Source: Faecalibacterium sp. (lineage in GTDB: Bacteria > Bacillota > Clostridia > Oscillospirales > Ruminococcaceae). Taken from it: DNA of 64,000 bases. Of the stretch, positions 8,124-18,897 are shown in pieces. Location: positions 155,442 to 219,441 of the forward strand of contig JARHYC010000020.1 of NCBI GenBank assembly GCA_029264955.1, in the 5' to 3' direction. The notes beneath the pieces are model-generated. The model saw nothing but the letters and a program-made list of their open reading frames with translations. It had not been told where the DNA came from and searched no databases. Made by a program: the position numbers and the translations under genes. Each line of letters begins with the position of its first letter. Positions within the stretch are counted from its first letter, which is position 1.

Positions 8124-8933
8124 ATGCATTTACTGAAAAAACTTGCCGCAGTGCTGGCTGGGCTTGTACTGTTTTTTGCTTTTCTCTGTGGAATTTTTGT
8201 ATTCGAAATGGATTATGTGATTCATACCGTTGATATTTCTCACAGCCCTGACATGCGCTGCGAACTAAAACTGCAATCCATAGGACAACCGTTTCTGTTT
8301 GGCTGGACAAAAGGTCGTTTGATTCTAAAACACGGTTCGAAAACCATTGCCAAATATCGCTTCCGTGTAGCCGATGACGGTGCTATGCTTCGCCCCACCA
8401 CTTGGCAGGTACACTGGCGGGATCACTGGGTAGAAGTGTTGCTGGATGGTTCCGAACAGGAGCCCGCCTGCATTCAAATAGGCTATGATGGCTCCATCAA
8501 AACAATTCCGATGGAAACCGCATCTTCTCCGGTAGAAGCTCAGCCGGAACTTCCACCGGAGATCGAAGGCCACGAAATGTCTTTCGGTGTAATGGATGGC
8601 TACTATGCCATTTACGACTTATTCTTCGATGGGCAGAACAAGAACTGTATCGAACAATATACCGCCAAGGGCAACAGCTATGTGATACTGGCAGAAGATG
8701 ATACCCACATTGAGTACCTGATGTATGACAGGGATTCCAAAAACGGAAAATGCGGTCTGTATGTATACTATATCTGCCAAAAGGCAGAGGATGGCTCTTG
8801 GTCTGTTGCGGATTCTGAGATTCGGAACAGCTATGGCTTCTGCTACGAAACCGGCGATCTGTATCCCAGCGGCAAAACCGGCTGGGGCCAGCCGGGTACA
8901 CCGGGCTATCAAGAAGCAACCGGCGAAAACTGA
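8124..8933 (+). CDS. Membrane-anchored extracytoplasmic protein, unknown function
   Basis: A 269-residue protein. Residues ~7-27 form a hydrophobic N-terminal anchor after MHLLKK, with no convincing lipobox. The rest is soluble and probably outside the cell. It has an N-terminal part of beta-rich character (~30-130), a Pro/Glu linker (~135-150) and a C-terminal part with many Tyr and Asp residues (~150-269). An AGGAGG site precedes the ATG. It is flanked by a promoter and a strong terminator, so it is a single-gene unit. I do not recognise the family. Confidence 0.75.
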   Translation: MHLLKKLAAVLAGLVLFFAFLCGIFVFEMDYVIHTVDISHSPDMRCELKLQSIGQPFLFGWTKGRLILKHGSKTIAKYRFRVADDGAMLRPTTWQVHWRDHWVEVLLDGSEQEPACIQIGYDGSIKTIPMETASSPVEAQPELPPEIEGHEMSFGVMDGYYAIYDLFFDGQNKNCIEQYTAKGNSYVILAEDDTHIEYLMYDRDSKNGKCGLYVYYICQKAEDGSWSVADSEIRNSYGFCYETGDLYPSGKTGWGQPGTPGYQEATGEN

Positions 8934-8950
8934 CAGCGCTTATTCGACAC

Positions 8951-8988
8951 AAAAAAGCGGCATAGCTTCCACGCTATGCCGCTTTTTT
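8951..8988. terminator. Bidirectional terminator
   Basis: A 10-bp perfect stem GCGGCATAGC/GCTATGCCGC with A6 before and T6 after. It serves the converging genes at 8124 and 8996. Confidence 0.92.
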
Positions 8989-8995
8989 CTTTGCT

Positions 8996-9517
8996 TTAGA
9001 GTTTCTGAATGGGTTTGCCTGTCTTTTCCTCAATAAAGGTGCGGAACTCGTCCAGTGTACCGCCGGTCATGCTGGCTTTTGTATAGATCTGGCCATGGTT
9101 CTTGGAATAAAGAAACACAAAGTAGTTGCCGGTTTCTGCAACCAGTAAGACATTCTCGTAATTCCACTCGGTAGTTCCTACTTCGCATACTGTTGTAAAG
9201 TTGTTTTCACCAAAGACCGCCGTATTCTTCTCTGTACCGGGCATCAAACGTTTGCGGGCGATAGATCCGTTGAGCCGATCCTCAAACCACAGGGTTGCAG
9301 TCAATACCACAGCAACCGCCAAGTTCAGGAATGTAATCGTGTTCCAAACAAAGATTTTATCCCCAAACGGGACAACCGCAATCAATGTCAGCACAATGAT
9401 CACAACCGCAAAGATATGCGAAATGCGGCTGTGTTTTTTCCGAAGCGTCTTGCGCATTGCGTATGCCAGCGCAGTCATGGCTTTTGTATCATATTCACTT
9501 TGAAACGTAAATTCCAT
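8996..9517 (-). CDS. YcxB-like membrane protein
   Basis: A 173-residue protein. It has two membrane helices (~36-54 and ~58-78) and a soluble C-terminal domain with NYENVLLVAETGNYFVFLYSK, the recognisable core of the YcxB-like family. The family's function is unknown. AGGGGG six bases before the ATG supports the start. It lies 15 bases after the VTC-domain gene on the same strand, so the two form one operon. Confidence 0.78.
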   Translation of the reverse strand: MEFTFQSEYDTKAMTALAYAMRKTLRKKHSRISHIFAVVIIVLTLIAVVPFGDKIFVWNTITFLNLAVAVVLTATLWFEDRLNGSIARKRLMPGTEKNTAVFGENNFTTVCEVGTTEWNYENVLLVAETGNYFVFLYSKNHGQIYTKASMTGGTLDEFRTFIEEKTGKPIQKL

Positions 9518-9532
9518 ACGGTACCCCCTTTT

Positions 9533-10225
9533 TTAAATTGACAGCTTGTCTCGATACAATTGTTGAATTCCTTGGCAGTATTTACTGTGTTGACCCAACT
9601 CCACGCCGATTTTTTCTAGATTTTTCGTCAGCCAAGCCGGGGGAGCCGTCCGATATTTTACTTCCAGCACAATCGGGCTGTCCGGGTCCGGTGTAAGTGT
9701 TTGTCCCGGATGCCAAAAGGCTTCCGGCGCACCATAAGCAATGTCCCAATCCAAGGTCAGACGGAAATCATCTTCCGGTAGATAAAACACATCCCGCCAG
9801 TAATTTACTGTCAGCGCGGGGCGGTAATCATCCCGCTGCAAAATCTTTGCCAGCCGAGGACCGTAGGGGACTGTTTGTTCCAGATGAGTATAGTTGCCCG
9901 CTGCCACTTCATGTGCCTGCTCTGGGGTGAGCAGACTATCACGCTTGCCGGAAAGACCGTTCTTTTTATACTTTTCCTCCAGCCGATAAAAGGCTTCGTC
10001 GGTGTCGTAGGTGCGCAGACGCATTTTGTGACGTGCCAACTCGCCGTGCATGGCAGCATGATAGTCCTTACCGCTCCATGTATCGAAGTACAGGCTTCTA
10101 ACCAGGTAAATACCATCTGTGGTGTGTGGATCGCACAGCAAGGTACGCCGCCCCATCTCCCGCAGTTGGCGGTATTGCTCCGGCGTGACCGGGTATTTTT
10201 CTTCATGGCGCAGCATCCGACTCAT
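9533..10225 (-). CDS. VTC-domain polyphosphate polymerase-like protein
   Basis: A 230-residue protein with the features of the VTC (vacuolar transporter chaperone) tunnel fold: RHEEKYPV near the N-terminus, RSLYFDT, KMRLRTY and RLEEKYKKNG. The conserved basic residues line a tunnel that in yeast VTC4 builds polyphosphate from ATP. Bacterial members often pair with membrane proteins and CotH. Here it precedes a YcxB-like membrane protein in a two-gene operon. Polyphosphate synthesis is inferred from the family, and the substrate is not proven. A GAGGG site lies seven bases before the ATG. Confidence 0.85.
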   Translation of the reverse strand: MSRMLRHEEKYPVTPEQYRQLREMGRRTLLCDPHTTDGIYLVRSLYFDTWSGKDYHAAMHGELARHKMRLRTYDTDEAFYRLEEKYKKNGLSGKRDSLLTPEQAHEVAAGNYTHLEQTVPYGPRLAKILQRDDYRPALTVNYWRDVFYLPEDDFRLTLDWDIAYGAPEAFWHPGQTLTPDPDSPIVLEVKYRTAPPAWLTKNLEKIGVELGQHSKYCQGIQQLYRDKLSI

Positions 10226-10411
10226 GCAGCATCCCTCTTTTCTTTCTATGCAGTTTAGTATAACATGGGAATCATTTTCTTTTCACCATAAACACGTTAT
10301 TTTTCACAGAATCTCCGTAGATTATGCGCATTGCGTAAAATTTTGTCTCATAACTTTTTTATATTGTCCAGACAGCCGGATGCACATTCCTGCAACGAGG
10401 CTGCATCGTGC

Positions 10412-10957
10412 TGGATAGTCGCAAATCCATTTGCATCGCATATCTTTCCCCTGAAATCACTGCCCGCACCATGGCGGTTACCGTACCCAGAAAAACTTTT
10501 GATCCGGCTGGTTTGCAATCCTCCAACATCCCATTTGGCACTGTGGCACACCGCCTGACCTATGATGAAGATGTTCAACGGGATGACTGTTTTCACAGCA
10601 ACTGCTTTGCTCGGTAGCTACCATGGCAGCTTACACCGACGAAAGTGCCGACTGGCTGGACCAGCTGCTGGTATATCTGTCCGGCAACATGGCTTTTGTG
10701 CGGAACTTTTTCGCGAAACATCTGCCGAAACGGATTCCCAACACGCCCGAAGGCACCTATCTGAACTGGATCGATGCCCACGCACTGGGCATGGACCCCT
10801 GAAGCGTTTCATTTTCAACGAAGCTGGCGTAGCTTTCTCCATGGGCACCGAATTTAGCGCAGAGGGCGAAGGCTTTTTGCGCATGAACACCGCCTGCCTA
10901 CGCTCTGTGCTGGAGCGTGCTTTGACCCAGATCAAACACGCCGTACACAATCGCTGA
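10412..10957 (+). pseudogene. Decayed PatB/MalY aminotransferase (cystathionine beta-lyase type)
   Basis: Homology to the C-terminal half of a PLP-dependent MalY/PatB lyase is spread over all three forward frames. Frame 1 has RKTFDPAGLQSSNI (usual SKTFNLAGLQ, carrying the PLP lysine). Frame 3 has WLDQLLVYLSGN and TPEGTYLNWIDAHALG from 10623 to 10801. Frame 2 has FNEAGVAFSMGTEFSAEGEG to the stop at 10957. The N-terminal half is missing. The gene is clearly non-functional. The original enzyme would have cleaved cystathionine or acted on cysteine conjugates. Confidence 0.85.
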
Positions 10958-10975
10958 GCCACGGATAAAACAATA

Positions 10976-11025
10976 AACAGCCACGCACAAGTACCCGTTG
11001 GCAACTGTGCGTGGCTGTTTTTATT
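10976..11025. terminator. Terminator between the patB remnant and gyrA
   Basis: A 13-bp stem ACAGCCACGCACA/TGTGCGTGGCTGT followed by TTTTATTT on the plus strand. A-rich sequence before it makes it usable for gyrA on the minus strand. Confidence 0.88.
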
Positions 11026-11055
11026 TGCTGAAATCCAACTGTTTTGACGTACTAC

Positions 11056-13620
11056 TTAGTCCTCAGCAGGAGTTTCGCTGTTGGTTTCTGCTGCTTCTTC
11101 TGCGTTCAGTGCAGCCAGCTCTTCCTCGGACAGATCCGGCTCTGCATCGTCCGCTTCCGGCTTGGACACTTCTGCGTCCTCCACAGGTGCCGTGCGTGCC
11201 AGCACAGCGACCTTATCGCCGTCATCCACACGCATCACGCGGACACCGCTGCCGTAACGGCTCTGTACCGGAATATCCGCTGCGTGCATACGAATCAGGA
11301 TGCCTTCCTGGCTGATGAGGATAATATCATCCGTTTCATCCAGAACCTTAACGCCGGCAACCATGTCACGTTCCTTATCGTAGTTGCGGACACCCTTACC
11401 ACCACGGCCGGTGATACGGTAATCCTCAATACGGCTGCGGCGACCCTTACCGCCTTCGGTAACGGTAAAGATGGTTGCATCCGGGCGGCAGATGGATACG
11501 CCGATGACTTCATCGCCTTCGGCCAGCTTGATGGCACGCACACCGTGACCGTTACGGCCCATAGCGCGTGCATCGCTTTCCTTAAAGCGGATTGCCTGAC
11601 CAAAGCGAGTGCAGACAATCAGGTAATCTTCGCCGGTAGTCAGGCGGGTCCATGCCAGCTGATCGCCTTCATTCAGTGCAATCGCGTTCAGGCCGGACTT
11701 ACGGATGTTGGCGTACTGGCTCAGCGGCGTACGCTTGATCAGACCCTTACGGGTGACCATTGTCACAAAGCCTTCCTTCTCCTCATCCTTGGTGCAGATC
11801 ATGTTAGTGACCTTTTCGCCCTCCTGCATCTGCAGCAGGTTCACGATATTCATGCCCTTGCTGGTACGGCTGCCCTCCGTAATCTGATAGCCCTTCAAGC
11901 GGAAGATACGCCCCAGATTTGTCACAAACAGGATATAGTCATGGGTCGAACCCACATTCAGTTCTTCCACGAAATCTTCTTCCTTATGGGTCAAACCCGC
12001 TACACCACGACCGCCGCGATGCTGTGCCTGATAGGTTGCTTCGGGGGTACGCTTGATGTAGCCTGCATGGGTCAGGGTGTAGACACACTGCTCCTCAGGA
12101 ATCAGGTCCTCGATATCTACTTCGCCGGAAACCGCCATGATTTCGGTGCGGCGATCGTCACCGAAACGACGCTTCATCTCCAGCAGTTCTTCCTTGACGA
12201 TTTCCATGATGCGGCTCTCGTGTGCCAGGGTATCCTTCCAGTCTGCGATCTTTTCACGCAGCTCAGACAGCTCGTTCTCGATCTTCAGGATTTCCAGACC
12301 CGCCAGACGACCCAACTGCAGCTTTACGATTGCATCTGCCTGCGGGTCATCAAAGCCGAATTTCTCAATGATAGCAGCCTTTGCCTCGCTCATACCGCCC
12401 TTGCAGGAACGGATAGTAGCAATCAGCTCGTCCACAATGTCGGTAGCCTTCTTCAAGCCTTCCAGAATGTGGGCACGATCTTCTGCTTTCTTCAGGTCAT
12501 ATTCGGTACGACGGCGCACGATCTCGCCCTGGAACTCCACATACTTCTGGAGCATCTGCTTCAGGGTCATGACCTTGGGAGTCTTTTTATCCAGCGCAAT
12601 CATAATGACGCCAACGGTGTCCTGCAACTGGGTGTAACGGTACAGCTGGTTCAGAACGACTTGTGCATTCGCATCCTTCTTGACCTCGATGACGATACGC
12701 ATACCCTTGCGGTTTGTTTCGTCGTTCAGGTCACTGATGCCCTCGATACGCTTTTCCTTGACCAGGTCAGCGATATGCTCAATCAAGCGAGCCTTGTTGA
12801 CCATGTAAGGAATCTCGGTAATGATGATCTGTGAGCGACCGTTCTTTTTCTCCTCGATAGTAGCACGACCCCGCAGGGTGATCTTGCCACGACCGGTAGC
12901 GTATGCTGCACGGATACCGCTGCGGCCCATGATGATGCCGGCAGTGGGGAAGTCCGGTCCCTTGATGTGCTCCATCAAACCAGGCAGGTCGATTTCCGGG
13001 TTGTCGATCAATGCCACACAACCGTCCACGACCTCGCACAGGTTGTGGGGCGGGATGTTGGTTGCCATACCGACAGCGATACCCTGACTGCCGTTGCACA
13101 GCAGGTTGGGGAAACGGCAGGGCAGAACGCTGGGTTCCTTCTTGGTTTCGTCAAAGTTGGGGTCCCAGTCGATGGTGTCCTTTTCGATGTCGGTCAGCAT
13201 TTCGACCGCCATCTTGCTCATACGCGCTTCGGTGTATCGATAAGCAGCGGCCGGGTCACCGTCCACGCTACCGAAGTTACCTTGACCGTCAACCAGCGGG
13301 TAACGCAGGCTGAAGTCCTGTGCCAGACGAACCATTGCATCATAAACCGAAGCGTCACCGTGGGGGTGATAAGAACCCAGCACCGCACCAACCGTATCGG
13401 CGGACTTGCGATAAGGGTGGCTGGGATCGTTGCCACGCTCATGCATGGTGTACAGAATACGGCGGTGTACCGGCTTCAGGCCGTCGCGCACATCGGGCAA
13501 TGCGCGGGCCACAATAACAGACATCGAGTAATCCAGGAATGCAGCCTCGATTTCCTGCTTAACGTCACGGACGATTTTTTTCGTGCCCGTGCCAGGGATC
13601 ATAACAACATTTTCTTCCAT
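11056..13620 (-). CDS. gyrA: DNA gyrase subunit A
   Basis: An 854-residue type II topoisomerase subunit that cleaves and rejoins DNA during negative supercoiling. The catalytic tyrosine is Y129 in [10 protein letters not shown], the winged-helix region has [17 protein letters not shown], and the gyrase box QxxHRGGRGV starts the C-terminal beta-pinwheel. The last ~45 residues form an acidic tail ([18 protein letters not shown]). The residue equal to E. coli S83 is A90, a natural variant that in mycobacteria goes with lower quinolone sensitivity. AAGGAG precedes the ATG. It lies 22 bases after gyrB and is the last gene of the dnaA-side cluster. Confidence 0.97.
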   Translation of the reverse strand: MEENVVMIPGTGTKKIVRDVKQEIEAAFLDYSMSVIVARALPDVRDGLKPVHRRILYTMHERGNDPSHPYRKSADTVGAVLGSYHPHGDASVYDAMVRLAQDFSLRYPLVDGQGNFGSVDGDPAAAYRYTEARMSKMAVEMLTDIEKDTIDWDPNFDETKKEPSVLPCRFPNLLCNGSQGIAVGMATNIPPHNLCEVVDGCVALIDNPEIDLPGLMEHIKGPDFPTAGIIMGRSGIRAAYATGRGKITLRGRATIEEKKNGRSQIIITEIPYMVNKARLIEHIADLVKEKRIEGISDLNDETNRKGMRIVIEVKKDANAQVVLNQLYRYTQLQDTVGVIMIALDKKTPKVMTLKQMLQKYVEFQGEIVRRRTEYDLKKAEDRAHILEGLKKATDIVDELIATIRSCKGGMSEAKAAIIEKFGFDDPQADAIVKLQLGRLAGLEILKIENELSELREKIADWKDTLAHESRIMEIVKEELLEMKRRFGDDRRTEIMAVSGEVDIEDLIPEEQCVYTLTHAGYIKRTPEATYQAQHRGGRGVAGLTHKEEDFVEELNVGSTHDYILFVTNLGRIFRLKGYQITEGSRTSKGMNIVNLLQMQEGEKVTNMICTKDEEKEGFVTMVTRKGLIKRTPLSQYANIRKSGLNAIALNEGDQLAWTRLTTGEDYLIVCTRFGQAIRFKESDARAMGRNGHGVRAIKLAEGDEVIGVSICRPDATIFTVTEGGKGRRSRIEDYRITGRGGKGVRNYDKERDMVAGVKVLDETDDIILISQEGILIRMHAADIPVQSRYGSGVRVMRVDDGDKVAVLARTAPVEDAEVSKPEADDAEPDLSEEELAALNAEEAAETNSETPAED

Positions 13621-13642
13621 TCTCTGCTCCTTGCTTCACGCA

Positions 13643-15661
<2,019 letters not shown>

Positions 15662-15737
15662 TTAGCATAAGGAGCGGGAAAATGAATCCTTGTAGTTACT
15701 TATCAGTTACTTGATTATATCTTGCAATTCTCCGCTG

Positions 15738-15986
15738 TCAAACGGTGATGCGCCGCTCCATCGCAGCAGGAGAAAGGTCGGACAAATAAACGGTATCCAC
15801 CATTATGCCGGTGGTCAACACATAGCTTTTCGGGATGTCATCAGAAAGGGCAACCACTGCACCTTCTTTTTGCGAGCGGTTCAAAAATTCCTGCCCCCGC
15901 TTGGAAATCGTGGTTGTTTCCATATCAAACACGCCTACCACATCCCTGGTATTGATGACATAATCCTGCCCCAAATGCAAATACAT
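15738..15986 (-). CDS. remB: Extracellular matrix regulator RemB (DUF370, YaaB)
   Basis: An 82-residue protein starting MYLHLGQDYVINTRDVVGVFDMET, the signature of the DUF370/RemA-RemB family. In Bacillus subtilis RemA is a DNA-binding activator of biofilm genes and RemB is the paralogue encoded between recF and gyrB. The same position here supports the orthology. The target genes in this organism are unknown. The ATG follows a GGGGCC-type site (weak). It is probably cotranscribed from recF to gyrB. Confidence 0.88.
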   Translation of the reverse strand: MYLHLGQDYVINTRDVVGVFDMETTTISKRGQEFLNRSQKEGAVVALSDDIPKSYVLTTGIMVDTVYLSDLSPAAMERRITV

Positions 15987-16029
15987 GATAGGCCCCTTTC
16001 TTTTCTATTATAGCTTTATCATCCAAAGC

Positions 16030-17124
16030 TCAATCTCTTACTTTTGTCAGTACGCCGCCATCCATACGGTAAATCACGCCATCGGTCTTTAAGAAATCTG
16101 CGTCATCGCAGCTGGTCACAAAGGTCTGCTTTTCCTCCATACGGGTAAGCAGATATGCCTTACGACTTTCATCCAGCTCACTCAGAACATCATCCAGCAG
16201 CATGACCGGCCATTGCCCAGTGATTTCTTTTACACAGGCCGCTTCTGCCAGTTTCAAACTCAGCACCGCACTGCGCTGCTGACCTTGGCTGGCGTAAACT
16301 TTTGCGCTGTGCCCATCCAGCGAGATTGCAAAATCTTCCCGGTGGGGACCATACAAACTCATACCAGCCCGGATCTCCTCGCCTCGGTGCTGATGCAACG
16401 TATCCAGTAACTTGCCTGGCTCAAACATCGGCTCATAAGCAAGCGACAGGGTTTCTGCCCCATGGGAAAGCCGCGCATAATTTTCTACGGCAAAGGGACT
16501 CAGTAACTCCAAATAGGCGAGGCGTCTGCGCTGGATTTCCTCGCCCCGCGCTGCAATTTCGCAGTTCAAAGCTTCCAGAATGTCCGCAGCACCAGTAGTG
16601 ATTTCATATTTTTTTAAGAGAGCGTTTTTCTGGGTCATTGCTCGGGTATAGCGGCGATATACCGCCAAGTAACCGGGATACATCTGACACAACGCGGCAT
16701 CCAAAAATTTTCGTCGTCCGTCGGGGCTGCCTTTTACCAGGCTCAAATGTCCCGGGTCAAACACGACAGCAGGAAAACTGCCGGCAATACTGGCCGCACG
16801 ACCTCGATCCACATCGTTCACTTTTGCGCGGCGACCGGGCTTTTCACTGCCCGGTGGACCAACTGTAATACGCACATTACTTTCAACGCCATCATCCCGC
16901 TGAGTGACAGCATCCAAAGCAGCAAAAGGTGCGTCTCGTTTTATGAGTTCTGTATCTTTTCCGCCGCGAAAACTCTTGCCGCCCGTCAAAAGCCAGACCG
17001 CCTCCAACAGGTTAGTTTTGCCTTGTCCGTTGTTACCACAGATAACGGTAAGCTCCCGGCCGGGTATCAAAGTCGCCTGTTCGATGTTGCGATACTGTAC
17101 TGCTCTCAAAGACAAAAGCCGCAT
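16030..17124 (-). CDS. recF: DNA replication and repair protein RecF
   Basis: A 364-residue SMC-like ATPase that loads RecA at single-strand gaps with RecO and RecR. The Walker A motif is GNNGQGKTN (residues 30-38), the ABC-type signature region is YASQGQQRSAVLSLKLAE, and Walker B is VMLLDDVLSELD. The length is typical. It starts three bases after rlbA ends, indicating translational coupling, and stands in the conserved dnaA-dnaN-rlbA-recF order. Confidence 0.96.
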   Translation of the reverse strand: MRLLSLRAVQYRNIEQATLIPGRELTVICGNNGQGKTNLLEAVWLLTGGKSFRGGKDTELIKRDAPFAALDAVTQRDDGVESNVRITVGPPGSEKPGRRAKVNDVDRGRAASIAGSFPAVVFDPGHLSLVKGSPDGRRKFLDAALCQMYPGYLAVYRRYTRAMTQKNALLKKYEITTGAADILEALNCEIAARGEEIQRRRLAYLELLSPFAVENYARLSHGAETLSLAYEPMFEPGKLLDTLHQHRGEEIRAGMSLYGPHREDFAISLDGHSAKVYASQGQQRSAVLSLKLAEAACVKEITGQWPVMLLDDVLSELDESRKAYLLTRMEEKQTFVTSCDDADFLKTDGVIYRMDGGVLTKVRD

Positions 17125-17127
17125 CGC

Positions 17128-17343
17128 TTACTGCCCCGCACGCACAGTGACAGACTGGCCATCCAATTCAACTACATCGCCGGGTACACACTTTTTACCG
17201 CGCATGGTGCAAACTTCACCGTTCAAAGTTACCGCACCAGCCTGAACAGCCTCTTTTGCTTCACCACCGGTTTCGCAAATGCCTGCAAATTTCAGCAGTG
17301 CGTCCAGCTTGATAAAAGGCGTATGGATCTGAATATATTCCAT
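17128..17343 (-). CDS. rlbA: S4-domain RNA-binding protein YaaA/RlbA
   Basis: A 71-residue protein made of a single S4 RNA-binding domain ([23 protein letters not shown], then [26 protein letters not shown]). Its place between dnaN and recF is the ancestral Firmicutes arrangement. The family is thought to act in ribosome biogenesis; its exact RNA target is not visible. It is cotranscribed with recF. Confidence 0.93.
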   Translation of the reverse strand: MEYIQIHTPFIKLDALLKFAGICETGGEAKEAVQAGAVTLNGEVCTMRGKKCVPGDVVELDGQSVTVRAGQ

Positions 17344-17425
17344 GATCTTTTCATTCCTTTTTGTATAGTGTATTAAGAATCTACAAAATGCAATTTTATA
17401 AATTACGTATTTCCGTTATTTTAGA

Positions 17426-18535
17426 TCAATCGTTCTTGAAGCGGACCGGCAGAACCAGATAGATGAAATCTTCGCCTTCTACCGGTAAAACCTTAACCGG
17501 GCTCAGCGGACCGCTGATCGCAAAGCGAACCTTATCCGTATCAGCATAGCGCAATGCGTCCAACAGGTAGCGGTTGTTGAAACCGATCTCGACGGTTTCT
17601 CCTTCGGTCTTGGCATCGAATTCGTCCACAACACGGCCCAGATTGGTCTGGCAACGCACCGTAACATGTCCGTCCTCGAACAACACACGCAACGGATTCT
17701 TCAGTCGCTCGGTAATAATCAGAGAAGCGCGCTCGATAGTATCGATGAACTCCTTGCAGTCCACAATGACCTCGGTGCGGCTGCCAGAAGGAATAACATT
17801 TCGATAGTTCAGGAACTCGCCTTCGATCAGGCGGCTCAAGATGGTATAACCATTGGTCTTGAACACCACATAGCGGCGGTTTGCAAACAGGTAAACGTCC
17901 TCGTTTTCATCATCGGGCAACAAACGGTTCACTTCATTCATGGTCTTTGCCGGAATGATAATGCGAATTTCTTTGGTTGCCATCACAGGGCGTTCTACAA
18001 TTGCCAGGCGATAACCGTCCAAAGCAACAACGGTCAATTTATCCGGTTGAATTTCGAATAGTTCACCGGTATGTGCAGGTTTTTTGTCATCCTGGCTGAC
18101 TGCGTATAGGGTATGGCCGATGATTTCTTTCAGCATACCGGCTTTCATAATCAGGGTGTGTTCTTCTGCTACTGCGGTAGGTAGCTCAGGGAAATCACTA
18201 GCAGACATACTTTGAATTTCAAATTCTGCAACGCCACCGCGAATCAGTGTTTTGCCGTTTTCTGCTACAGCAATGGTAACGTCGCCCGCCGGCATACGGT
18301 GAATCATATCGCTGAGTAACTTGGCATTTAGTACGATTTCGCCGGTTTCTCGAACATTGGCTTCAATGGTTTTCGTGATACCCATTTCCAGATCGTAACC
18401 GGTCAGCGTTAATTGAAATCCATTGGCCTGCAAAAGAATGCCTTCCAGCACAGGAATGGACGAGCGCGCGGTGACTGCTTTAGACACACCGTCGATTGCA
18501 TTACTTAGAGTAGATTTATCACAGACAATATTCAC
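17426..18535 (-). CDS. dnaN: DNA polymerase III beta subunit (sliding clamp)
   Basis: A 369-residue clamp protein that encircles DNA and tethers polymerase III. Three clamp domains are recognisable in length and by segments such as LLSDMIHRMPAGDV, LTVVALDGYRLAIVE and the C-terminal YLVLPVRFKND. The GTG at 18535 is the start: AAAGGAG lies eight bases before it, and the track start at 18580 lacks a site. The gene follows dnaA on the same strand, separated by a DnaA-box-rich gap. Confidence 0.96.
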   Translation of the reverse strand: MNIVCDKSTLSNAIDGVSKAVTARSSIPVLEGILLQANGFQLTLTGYDLEMGITKTIEANVRETGEIVLNAKLLSDMIHRMPAGDVTIAVAENGKTLIRGGVAEFEIQSMSASDFPELPTAVAEEHTLIMKAGMLKEIIGHTLYAVSQDDKKPAHTGELFEIQPDKLTVVALDGYRLAIVERPVMATKEIRIIIPAKTMNEVNRLLPDDENEDVYLFANRRYVVFKTNGYTILSRLIEGEFLNYRNVIPSGSRTEVIVDCKEFIDTIERASLIITERLKNPLRVLFEDGHVTVRCQTNLGRVVDEFDAKTEGETVEIGFNNRYLLDALRYADTDKVRFAISGPLSPVKVLPVEGEDFIYLVLPVRFKND

Positions 18536-18579
18536 AATAGGGGCTCCTTTCGTTTGGTAGAAATGCTGTTGTATGAACA

Positions 18580-18897
18580 AGCGCCTATTTGAAAGCGCAG
18601 CGGAATAAAACTTACTTGTTGCAGTATTAGTAGTAGGGGGTGGGGAAACTGTGGAAAACTAAAAAAAATGGCAATCGCTTGCGGAGAAAGAGCACTTTTC
18701 CCTTTGGGGATTTTCACAGGAACAAGTTGTTGAAAGTTACTTGTATATTTTTCTTTCCACAAAAACGGTGGAAAGAATTTTCAACTTGTGGAAAAACTGG
18801 GTGAAAAAGTGGAAAACTGTATTTAGGGATGTATCAAAAATACATATGCGCATTTCCTTGCTGCTGCCGCTTGTGGAAAATAAGGCGTTTCACGTTT
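18580..18897. other. dnaA-dnaN intergenic region with DnaA-box-like nonamers (one half of a bipartite oriC)
   Basis: This 318-base gap holds three exact TGTGGAAAA nonamers (18650, 18787, 18872) and near matches at 18753 (CTTTCCACA) and 18808 (AGTGGAAAA). They are on the opposite strand to those upstream of dnaA. The AT-rich stretches around 18735-18800 could help unwinding. No gene is present. In Bacillus the dnaA-dnaN gap is the unwinding half of oriC; the same role is inferred here. Confidence 0.7.

Noticed and set aside
11044-12834. 596-codon plus-strand ORF antisense to gyrA
   Set aside because: Shadow of gyrA; composition and lack of a start site argue against coding.
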